The position numbers were made by a program, and so were the translations under genes. Positions 12,011-21,590 of a DNA stretch of 64,000 bases are shown piece after piece. This DNA comes from Cardiocondyla obscurior (lineage: Eukaryota > Arthropoda > Insecta > Hymenoptera > Formicidae), in assembly GCF_019399895.1 (NCBI RefSeq), contig NC_091865.1, positions 6,453,001 to 6,517,000 on the forward strand. Reading direction: 5' to 3'. A model generated the notes under the pieces. That model was not told the DNA's origin. It saw nothing but the letters and a program-made list of their open reading frames with translations, and did not search any database. The number at the start of each line of letters is the position of its first letter. Positions within the stretch are counted from its first letter, which is position 1.

Positions 12011-14336
12011 GAAGAAAAAAGTAGTGAAAATTACACGCACTCAATTTATATACAGATGCGGAAGATCTGGTGCCAGCATCGCGATTAAATTACGTCCGAT
12101 AAGCCGTACGAGCTCGTTTATAGCACGAGAGATGTGCATACGCGGCTGTTATAGGTCGAAATTAAAATTAACCCCTTCTCGAGTATCAGCCGCTAAACGT
12201 ACGCCACAATTGGACGCGACAGCACGTACAATCGCGTGCACTCCGGTAGATCGGGGTCGATTCTATTGCACTCGTGAGAATATTTATATACAATTCGCTA
12301 CCGCGGACACTGCAAAAATAATCACCGACGTGACGCACACACGGGCGCAATAACTGCACGCATTTATTTATCGCCCGGTAAAACACGATCGATGCAAACT
12401 CGATCTTCGCGTGCCTATAGATGACGACCCGATTTTCACGAGGCTCTCGACGCCACTCTGTAATCTGGATAATTGGTTACTAACCGCCGAGATGTGTATT
12501 TAATCGAAAAAGTAATGCGCGATAACTGAATATTTGTAGAAATGCTTTTATTCACATTTCGAAACGTATATATATTCGAAATGTATATATTTTGATAAAT
12601 GAGAGAGAGAGCTTAAAAAAGATATTAATAATAGTTAACATTTATAAACCGCAAATAGGGATTTTGAGCAAAATGGAACAAAACTTTCTGTACGCGTTTT
12701 TTTTTTTTTTTCCAAATATTTTTGTTTTTGGTATTGCCATGGCGGAAACCTTGTTCGATAGGAGGATTATTTTAATAGTTAAAAGGATTAATATAAATCC
12801 GCGACGTTTATTTTTGTTTGCAATTTTTTGTAACGCGCAAACCTGATAATAAATTAATTCGGCAATGTTGGAAATTATTTTGTTAAAGTTTGTATAAACA
12901 ACTCTTATCGGAGTCGACTAGCGCAATTAATTGCTCGGTTAGTAGATATTCCTTTACCGTTTGAAATCAAACTTGGACAATTATAGAGCTCGTTTCATGA
13001 TTGCCTAACCGAAACAACTAGTATCATCCAAATTAATTGCATCTACAAATCTCTCGTACAATTTCTGCTGTAAATTAATGAAAATAATTTCGCAGCATCG
13101 CCATTCCGCGAATAAGAATTGTAAACGGAAACTGTAATTGATTAATTTGCCGTTCGTGCATATATTGAATAATGTGAAAAAACTCTTGTAGTTTATACGT
13201 TATTAAAATATTACAAAGTAATTTCAAATATAATTATCTGTAATTAAAAAATAAATATAATTTTTACGAATATATACGCGCGAAAAAAAACTCTTTGTTA
13301 AAAACGTATCGAAAAGATTAAACAATTTCCAATATAATAGAAAATGAAATTGAATGCGTGAATCGTCTATTTTGTAAAAACCACAAAATCTAGTTTGAAT
13401 GCCGGAATAAACGAAAGCTTGAGCTTTCTGTTGTCGCGTGACCACAGAGTTTTGTATGGCCCATGAAATGCATTCTCGAGTACAATGCACGCGGTGCTTG
13501 CGAAAAAATCGGGTACGGTTTTCGGAGCCGAAGCTGAATTCGAGCGTTCGTACGCGCTGAAATAAATTCGAGGTCTGGTTCGGCATAATCTCGCCCTGCA
13601 CGGCTCGAGAACGCGGTATATTGAATATCGCGGGGACTGTTACACGTCCTATTTAATTCCGTCTTTCTCGCGGTTTAAAGTCTCGAGTGAGCCGGCGAAA
13701 TATATCACGGCCGTTGTCTGTCGTAAAAGGCGAATGAAGACACACGGCGAGTTCTCTTAGTTGAATCGACGCGACTCGGTACACCTTTCAAGAGGAAAAT
13801 ATTGCGTTTCCGTAGCGCCGACTTCCGTATTCTCGCTCTCGAAAGTCGCCTTCTTTCATTACGGTCGGTCTTACTGCGGATTCTCTGACGTAAGATAAAA
13901 AAAGAAAGCGCAGCGTATAGAAGTGGCGGTAAATAACATTGATAGAACTAACAGAAGTGATGGAATGGAATCGAGAAGAATCGAATCGCACGGAGGACTT
14001 CTTTTTTTCACCTTTTAAAGATCACGACTCGCCCTTAGTAAATAAAACGTATTTCCTTTTTCTTTGGACCGTAGTAATCGTATTTTTCTCAATTCTGTGA
14101 CACCTTTAAAGAAAACATAATAAACGCGTAAGAAAAATTCTTACGCTTTTTCAGCGCAAATAAAACTTTCCTTTACAGTTTTTCTCGCGATCTTCTGAAG
14201 TAAAAATAATTGAAGTTTATTTCGATTGGTTCCTTATCCCGCACTTCTTTTTTCCCCCCTCTCAAATTGCTCTTTCATTCGTTAAACTAGAAATAAAAAC
14301 TACGAGATAGAAAGTGACCATTTTTTTGCAGTGCCA

Positions 14337-14372
14337 TAATGCAGAATTTATCGAATAATAAATTCTGCATTA
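14337..14372. repeat. Perfect 15-bp inverted repeat (hairpin)
   Basis: A 15-base arm (14337-14351) is followed by a 6-nt spacer and its exact reverse complement (14358-14372). Four more pairs can form outside a small internal loop (32-35 of the 14300s with 14376-14379). The arms are AT-rich with a GCAG/CTGC core. It could be a small RNA precursor-like hairpin, a remnant of a miniature inverted-repeat element, or chance. It matches no microRNA that I know. Confidence 0.75.
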
Positions 14373-14687
14373 AACGGCAAAATACCGTTACACGTGATTT
14401 CTTATATTTAAATTGATTTTACATATATTTTTATATTAATATTAAAATATGTACAGTCAAAAATATCTGGGGTTCGCGTTAAAATTTTACTATGTAAAAA
14501 GTTTCGTATTAAATTTCTCACATAGTCGTGTGTTAATTTATCAAAACTTTTTACCGCGTATGTAGATCGATAACGCCTACTTTGCTAACGTGCGAGAAAA
14601 AATTATCTGCATTTTCGTTGAATTGGTACAAGGATCGAGGTGTATAAATTTACGAATGTAAAGCGACCGTTCCTATCGGTAAGAATT

Positions 14688-14709
14688 AAAAAAAAAAAAA
14701 AAAAAAAAA
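14688..14709. repeat. A22 homopolymer
   Basis: Twenty-two consecutive A on the plus strand. The minus-strand T tract could serve as a polypyrimidine tract, but no AG follows close enough to define an exon. Confidence 0.9.
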
Positions 14710-17700
14710 CTTGCTGTCCCCGCGCGAATAATAAATTACCAGGTGATGCGGACCGCTTCTCGATTCGGTGTAGATGCAGAGTGCAACGTTTTGTAGGAGG
14801 GAAAGCGCGGTGCAAGAAGTTACGATCGCTCGATCTGGCCGCTCGTTTATCATCGCGGGTCAGTTTCCTTCGGCCTGAACGCCCTGCATACTTGCGAGCG
14901 GCGCGTCAGGTCGAACCGGGAATCACGCGTGTCGCTACTCAAGGTCCATAATTTACCCGACGTGCTGGAACTTCCTACGTAGGGTAGGACTTTCGCGAAG
15001 CGGCATGGACCACCTCAAGTGGAAGGAAATGTTTTCCGGGTAAATTCCTCGGTCGGCAGCGGTGGCATACTCGCGGAGAGAAGAAATATTTCTTTTGAAA
15101 CTTTCGATCCACCTGACAACTCGGAAGAACGATCGCGCGAATCTGTGATTCGGTAAATAAGGCCGCCGTGAGTTACTCGTGTTTCGTACGCTTGCAGATC
15201 GATGTGGGATATCGGCTCGCATCGGTTTCGGAGCTTAAGGGATCTCGTTGCCGACTTTATTTTTACCGGAAACTGTCTGGGGAGTGTACGATCGAGGAAA
15301 GTTATTGATTGATGTCGCGTTTACGTAGAGGGTTAACACACGGAGAAAATCCCATTTTAGGTTAAAAGTCGCCGAGAGTTTCTAATAAAGTTAAGCAATA
15401 ATTGTTCGGTAAAAATACACTAGGCGATTTTTTTGAGAAAATAGTAACGTGAAATCTGAAAATTGTTTGTTTAAATAACTACGCGTAAGAAACCATTTAT
15501 ACTGGTTATATGAAATTAACGTAAAGACTTAATTTTGCGAGATTTAAATAAAATATTGTACGACACGTGAGAAGAGGAACTGATTTATTTCAATAATATT
15601 TTAATCTGAATTTTTTCTTCCGATTTTAATATAATTCGAATAATATATTATACATATAAACATAAATGTTCAGTAACTGCTTGTTACGTTCAAAGTTCTA
15701 ATTAAAAAAAAAAACCAGACAATATAAATAGTAATAAAAGTGCTCCTATAAATCGGTATATCGCAGCAAAAAAAAAAAAAATAATCGAAATTGAATCTCA
15801 GCAAAACGGACTGGGAGACAAAATTTTAGAAAGGAAGAAGAAAGATTCATATATGTTTCCTACGCATGTCACGGAAGATTTGAATAATACACAAAGTATG
15901 TTGGAACTGCATATACCGACCAAGTATTAGTGAGTCGTAGAAACGCGAAAGGAGAGCATTGAAAGGTTTCAGAAGAGCGACATGTGACAAAAGTAAGAAG
16001 CAAAAGAAATATTCGTCTTTTCTATTTTGCTCTTGTCAGATGTAATATTCGAGGTTATACGAGTTACGAGGGAGACAGGATAAAGTTACCCATCTCCTCG
16101 GAGATTTTATGTCACGAGCTCAGATGCTCCATCACAAGGAAAACTGTATAACAGAAAAATATAGAAAACACATGCCGGGAAATACGTACTGCACAATGGT
16201 AACTCTGACGATATACAAAATGACGTGTAAAAGTCGTAATGACGAGCAAAACCTTTGCGGTACACCACGAAGAAAAAGAAAAAGAGGAAAAAAAAAATGG
16301 AGCATTTTCTACGAAACAGTTTAGTATAAAATATTTTTGACTGCTACCAAATATTAATTATTTTATGCAATATAAAGTCTTTAGTTCTAGAAACGTGTGG
16401 AGCATAATAAAATACAGCCACGTATCAATTTTATTGAGCGGTTTGTCCGCAATCCGACGCCGGATAATCTAAGAACTCGTAACTCGCCACATACGAGTCG
16501 TATCTTTTCGGCCATTTCGTTCGGATTGACTGCCACTGTTTCCTACGATCTTTCGGATACCACTCAATTTCCCGTATGTCGAAAACTCGTCGGTTACCCA
16601 TTTACGATCGTCCGTATGCGCGTTCGTATGCATTATAATGGATTCGAGCATCCCCGCGCGTATACGAATATCACTGCATGTCCCTGGCGCGAGGATAACT
16701 TTGCCCGACGAAGAACGGCGCAGCGCCCACCTCATGATGAGCGAGAACAGTGGAGACGTAATAACGAGAAGTTGGATTAACGTTTCGCGGCATTCGTCGT
16801 AAAATGAAATACGGAGACTGATGAAAAGCTGCTGCCCGTAACAAACGCGAATATTTACTGATAATCCGCGAGTATCTCTTTTATTTTTTATAAGACGACA
16901 GCTAATGGAAATTATTATTTTTCCATTCTTTTTTTCTTCTTTCTAATTTATTCCGTTGCTTGCGTATATTCCGATTGTAATTTCATGCTCTGCTTGTCGC
17001 ATTAACTCCCCATTATTAGCGTTTCGCTAGTTTCGAATTTACGATTCTACACGCATGTTGATAATGTGAACATTGAAAATTTAAAGGTTTGGAATAATCT
17101 CGACAACGTTCGCGAAACGACGTGAAACTTTGATTTAGAATCGTACACGTAGAATTCTAATGCGAGTAGTTGCAATATGTGCGTGATTGAAGAAATACAG
17201 TTTTATGGTAATTCGTTAAATTTATAATCGTCGTTAATCACAAAGCAGTTGTACGTATGCGATACGTGTCGGCGGAAATTCGCTAAAGTCAATACGCTGG
17301 AAAACGTTTTGCCGTTCGCCGTCGCGTAAAATAAAGTGGTTGCAAAGTAAACGTCACGTCGAACGTCAATGAAAAAAAGAAAAGAGTGTCGATGATTCGT
17401 AAAAGCGTGCCATGTCAAGATTTTATGTAGTCCTAAATGCGCGAGAACGAGGCCGCAATAAAAGCGCGGTCGTTCTACTTTCGAAAAGGGACGATTATCA
17501 GAACCGAATCGCGGCTATATTATCGGAAAACAATAGCCGTTTGCGTGGATAATAGCACGCTTTCGGAAGCTCCTACACGTACAACACCACGTGCGACGCA
17601 ACACCTTGTCTTTAAACAAGAGTGCATCCTGTTGTTACTTAACGTAAAGGCAAGAATGATAGACAAGCCTTCCGTTAATTATTTAATCGCAAATATTATA

Positions 17701-17953
17701 ATATACGATTTTAAATAATGATTCAATTACGATTTAATTATATTTCTTTGAAACAGACTTTGTAATTAAAAAAATTATATTTTTCTTTATTTAAAGTATA
17801 AAAATTAATTAAATTATTTTATTTAAAGCGAAGATAAATTTTTATTTCGTTGATTTTAGTTATTGTATTGTTTTATAAATTTTAATAATAATTATTTTTT
17901 AGCATGGAAAACATTTTGACCCAACCCATTGTAAAAAAAATTGTTCGACTCAC

Positions 17954-17996
17954 CGATCTGCATAAAAATCAACGGAGTTGGAGGTGCTGCCGGTGA
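17954..17996 (-). other. Candidate 43-nt spliced exon
   Basis: Read on the minus strand, a T-rich tract ending TTATGTTACAG precedes the exon and GATCG followed by GTGAGTCG ends it, so both splice sites match consensus well. Of the three frames that join the upstream exon ending at 18170, only one stays open: VTGSTSNSVDFYADR, entering in phase 1 and leaving in phase 2. An ATG near its 3' end (ATGCAGATCG) could alternatively be a start codon, in a poor context. The exon is therefore either a short coding exon or the last piece of a 5' leader. I do not recognise the protein. The next exon would lie below 17948, and I could not locate it. Confidence 0.45.
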
Positions 17997-18169
17997 CTGT
18001 AACATAAAATAAAAATATATTAATGTGGCGATGCTGAAAATAGTTAATGTTTAAACAAAAAGATTTACGCGTATGTAATTGATTTTTCAATATAAATAAA
18101 TAAATAAATAAATAAAAAATAAAGTTAACAAAATGACAAATTAAATAAAATGAATTGATCCTCACCTAA
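17997..18169 (-). other. Candidate 173-bp intron
   Basis: On the minus strand it starts GTGAGG, directly after an exon end reading CTTTTAG, and ends TTACAG. It is AT-rich, with a TAAA tetranucleotide run inside (18092-18116). Size and composition are ordinary for an insect short intron. Confidence 0.45.
18092..18116. repeat. (TAAA)n tetranucleotide microsatellite
   Basis: About six copies of a TAAA unit on the plus strand, inside the putative minus-strand intron. Confidence 0.85.
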
Positions 18170-18496
18170 AAGTTGCTCCGCCGATGCAGGATGCCCGTCC
18201 CGAGCCTGCTCCTCCTCTCAGTTGGGACGTGACGAGTCCTCCTTCCGCGCACAAGTCACTCGCGAACACCCCGACCGTGATTTTATAATCGCGAATTTAT
18301 ATACTAATTATATATTTAACACTTCATTCGTGCGACACCCTGTATAGCACTCGCGTTTGCAAAAATTAACCTAACATAACGAAATATTACGCCGATGACT
18401 AAACGGCACTCCCGGGTAAACGGCCGACGAACCGGCTTCGGTTCGTTTATCAAATACCTGCGACGACGATACATTCACCTCTTCTCTGGATTTGAT
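18170..18496 (-). other. Candidate minus-strand exon with internal TATA box
   Basis: The 5' edge is a very strong acceptor: a run of about twelve T, then CTGTTTCAG. The 3' edge (CTTTTAG then GTGAGG) is a very strong donor. Read whole, the 327 nt are not open in the frame that continues into the 43-nt exon, because a TGA lies just before the last 17 complete codons, which read GAG GAG GAG CAG onward. So it is either noncoding leader, or the coding part begins at a weaker internal acceptor ending AACTGAG. From the first acceptor another frame is open for 41 codons to a TAG, which would suit an alternative terminal exon. A short ATG ORF (about 52 codons) also starts near its 5' end. TATAAAA at 18281-18287 (minus) suggests that a second promoter may lie inside. 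Confidence 0.4.
18281..18287 (-). promoter_or_regulatory. TATA-box string (TATAAAA)
   Basis: On the minus strand it sits about 110 bp upstream of the strong donor at 18169, with GC-rich sequence following. If used, transcription would start about 30 nt downstream and make a short first exon spliced to 17996-17954. No clear arthropod initiator (TCAGT-like) is seen at the expected spot, which lowers confidence. Confidence 0.3.
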
Positions 18497-19433
18497 CTGA
18501 AACAGAAAAAAAAAAAACGTTATTTGATCAGTATTACGAGTCAACACTTTTAGGTTATTCTCATCTACTCTACGCGACTTGTATCGTACCTATAAAGCAA
18601 ATATTCGTAATGTAAAGTCAATTAAATTAATTATTGATTCCTTTACAAGTACGACACATGTACAGATAATCAATCACGAACCATGCGAGTCATATATGTA
18701 CGCAGATCGGGCTAGCTGCGAAACAACCTTAAAGCAGCCCGGTGACAATAATATTCCAAAGTACTTGTTGTAAGATAAATAGTGCGCGGTCACGTATGCC
18801 GAGGTGACCGCGCTCGCTGCTACGCACCGATTCACGTAAATACAGCGGGAGTGCGAGTCACGTACGTTGCGCCGCCCGCGTGCTCTACGCTATTGCGTAC
18901 TCGTTATACCAACGATTTTACACCGAATATTGCACACAATGTTAAACTCAATATCTCACGAACTTGTAATTACCGAAGATGTCGCGACGCTCGTCGATCA
19001 AGTCTCACTTCGACCGATAAATCTGCGACTACTTTGTTCGGAGCTCAATCGAAGAAAGTCTAAAATAATTATTCGTTCATTGTTAAACTTATACTTAATC
19101 GCCCTCCCCGAGACTCGGACATGTGCTATACTTAAATGAGGATATAACTTACTTTTACGGAACAAAAACTGTCTCAAAACGCTCTACATATAATGGAGCA
19201 CGGATAGAAGAAGGTGAATTCGTCCCAGGATACGTATTCCTTCGCCAAATATGCATACACCTTTGATTAACGCCGAAGCGCCTCGTCCGTGCTGGGCTGC
19301 TCGACTGCGGGCGAAGGAATACGTGGCTCGCTCTCCCCACCACAACGTCTCCCCGTTCAGCCCCTCCCTGTTCCCTATCCGCACTCATGCAACGTAACGC
19401 GTTGTAAAAGAATTTATTTAATATTAATTTCAA
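18497..19433. other. Upstream flank or first intron of the minus-strand transcript
   Basis: This is a GC-richer area right of the candidate exons. A minus-strand donor-like GTAAGT lies at about 19149-19154 (after CCGTAAAA) and could end an upstream leader exon drawn from 19160-19400, a GC-rich promoter-like patch. No ATG frame across it joins the downstream exons sensibly. The open frames at 19155-19433 have no recognisable domain. Confidence 0.3.
18784..18813. repeat. Perfect 10-bp GC-rich inverted repeat
   Basis: GCGCGGTCAC at 18784-18793 is repeated as its exact reverse complement at 18804-18813, with a 10-nt spacer. Each arm contains a GGTCAC/GTGACC half-site, which resembles nuclear-receptor or bHLH half-sites. 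Position right of the minus-strand exons would suit a promoter-proximal element, but this is inference. Confidence 0.6.
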
Positions 19434-21205
19434 TGCCTCACAAATTCATAACCGATGAATATTTTGCGGTATATTCGTCAACTAAATTATAATTATTTAA
19501 ACTAAACCGAATTAATCTAAAGAAACTAATATAATTAACGTTCTAATGTGCATATAAATTACAGATAATTAAGGTCAATATCTGAGCACCTTGTAATATA
19601 GACGGTGCTTTTTAAATGAATATATGAAATACGTAATCACACTTTCGTAATGGAGAGCAGATGCTTTTACGCGAAATACAATCGCGCTGAGTTTCGCCGT
19701 TATGGGATAATTGCGTGTATGTAATTTCATCCGCAGAATACAAAACGCAGTCTTTCCGGTTCGTTGTCTATGGTCCACTCGATTCGATGCATTCGAAGCG
19801 ACGATGACCGTGGCCATCGTCGCCTGGAAATTCGCGGCGATTGTTTAATTGCTTTCCTCGGCCCGGCGTGACGCGCGCACATCGCCTCGCATAATTTAAG
19901 CCTTATAGCTGTCGCGGATAAGCGAAACGCTGCTTGAAACTCGACTTGGGTCCCGAAATCCCTCGGCGGATCGCAGGGATAGTAGGGCATCGCCGGACCA
20001 CGCTAGAGAGATATTAACATACGTGGATCGTCCTATACGAGTTACGGAATGAGCACAAGTCCGGGTTCACATGCGCACCCACACATGCCTGGCGATATTC
20101 ACGGTATGCCGTCTACGTGCGGTGGAAATTTAACGGGGATATCCCCCGCCGGGGGCGCAAGAAGCACCCGTAATTAACAGATAACGGTCAGTAGGATATT
20201 AGTTTATCCGCGAGTACGTCCTGACACTGAAGGCGTGGGCGATATATCACCTTTTTGCCTCTTATAGAGCGATTGTTCTCGGCGCTCGTTCGCGACACGG
20301 GAAATTAAAGTTTGTTTTCCAAAGGTGCACCGAAGCATTTCGACAGAGAGAAAGAGAGAGAAAGAGAGCGGCGTTATCATATTTTGTAGAAAATAATACC
20401 TCATTAAGTTTTATTTTTATTTCATCCGCATGATCTTTTATATTTGAGCGATGGACCTTTGATTTTTATGCAATCTCGTGCGCGCGATATTGTTCTTTCA
20501 TATAGCATTGGTTTCAAGCAATGCATACGCACAAAATAATGAGCATTAAAACACGAATAATCTTTCGTAAATATAATTCACGGAATTGGCATGCGAGCCT
20601 TTCGACTAAATTCGTTTCGTTGTTTCAAATCGGCTTCATGTAATAAAGCTCACTTTCACGAGATAATACGGAAGTTTTAATAAGAGCATTTTACAGCAGC
20701 TCTGCAAAACTTTTGCTCTTAAAATGTTTTTAGAGAGTACTTTTTGTGGATTTTAAAATAAATTTGTTTTAATTAAAAATTAGTTAGACTATGTAGTTAT
20801 AATTAAAGTAATAAGCGGCAAACTGAATTTAAATAAACTAAATTTGAATTTAACTTATTCGTGTACGTATATAAATCGTTATTTTATAGTTTTAACACCT
20901 CCGTACTCGCTATGTTAGAACGTATTCTGGTGCATATCTGCTTAACTTTTCCGCTTTCTAGCCTAACTTTATTGGCACCAACCTTCATAACTCTGGCCCG
21001 ACTCTAGTCAATTTCGTTAGCGGCGAGATGCACGAACGTGAAAGTCTGTACGCCACATTTGCATGATATAACACACGTATTAAAAAATTGGCTCCGATCG
21101 AGCATGGATGACAATTTTATAAATATTTAAAAACGAATTTTTCCCGTATTTAAAGAACTTGGTTTTGAATACGATAAATTTTAATTAAACATGATTTCTA
21201 AATAG

Positions 21206-21215
<10 letters not shown>
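19434..21215. other. Stretch without a recognised gene
   Basis: No supportable exon. A 9-bp inverted repeat with an 8-nt spacer (GCGACGATG / CATCGTCGC) lies at about 19798-19823. A GA-rich tract is present near 20344-20370. Open frames at 19575-19990 (minus) show no domain. Confidence 0.45.
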
Positions 21216-21238
<23 letters not shown>

Positions 21239-21241
21239 TAT
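21216..21241. repeat. (AT)13 dinucleotide microsatellite
   Basis: Thirteen perfect AT units, lying about 40 bp before the 72-bp tandem duplication. Confidence 0.9.
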
Positions 21242-21281
21242 TAATCAAGAGATATATAAAACCATAATGATACGTAATATT

Positions 21282-21425
21282 AATGGTGAAAGTAGATCTC
21301 GTATTAATTTACCATTTGTAAGAATCAAATCTGTATATAAAAAAGTTAATAAAAATGGTGAAAGTAGATCTCGTATTGATTTACCATTTGTAAGAACCAA
21401 ATCTATATATAAAAAAGTCAATAAA
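21282..21425. repeat. 72-bp tandem duplication (two copies)
   Basis: Copy 1 is 21282-21353 and copy 2 is 21354-21425. They are directly adjacent and differ at 4 of 72 positions, all transitions. The unit length is a multiple of three, so an ATG frame at 21267-21488 reads through both as a 24-residue repeat (NGESRSRI...YKKVNK in each). Three of the four differences change the amino acid, which gives no sign of protein constraint. The minus strand is open over the same stretch. It is most simply a recent local duplication next to an AT microsatellite. Confidence 0.9.
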
Positions 21426-21552
21426 AAAGGGTCAGACACGAGCAATCGACTCGACATTTTTTACTACCGAATGTACGCAGGAGTATAATATTATTAGCGT
21501 GACTACTCACTAGTCAGCTATAATTAACTGAAAGAGCCGATCAAAGAATTGC

Positions 21553-21590
21553 GAAAGAGAGAGAAAGAGAGAAAGAGAGAGAGAGAGAGA
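21553..21590. repeat. GA-rich imperfect microsatellite
   Basis: An imperfect AG/GAAA repeat on the plus strand. Confidence 0.8.

Larger units (their letters stand above)
8096..13999. other. Long stretch without a recognised gene
   Basis: No exon could be supported. There are several chance open frames; the largest, on the minus strand at 13224-13601, has a weakly plausible acceptor-like TTTATTTCAG within it but no domain and no donor. Simple-sequence DNA includes a CTTT-rich tract near 9454-9480, an A17 run at 11994-12010 and a T-rich run near 12698. GC-richer pockets at 10500-11700 lengthen frames on both strands. A strong donor-like string (ACCG followed by GTAAGT, near 11675) lacks a matching acceptor upstream. 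Confidence 0.45.
14000..17953. other. Stretch without a recognised gene
   Basis: Apart from the hairpin at 14337-14372 and the A22 run at 14688-14709, I see no supported gene. The patch 14720-15260 is GC-richer and has overlapping open frames on both strands (14640-14951 plus, 14953-15222 minus) without domains. The plus frame 16397-16780 is shadowed by a minus frame over the same bases and is most likely chance. Confidence 0.45.

Noticed and set aside
13224..13601. 125-codon minus frame with an acceptor-like TTTATTTCAG
   Set aside because: The C-terminal half is AT-driven (F, Y, I, N runs) and there is no donor. Length is within chance expectation.
18340..18365. ACAGGGTGT-type string (minus) like the ends of some insect DNA transposons; similar strings near 2697 and 38896
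   Set aside because: No matching inverted terminal repeat, target duplication or transposase remnant was found around any of them.
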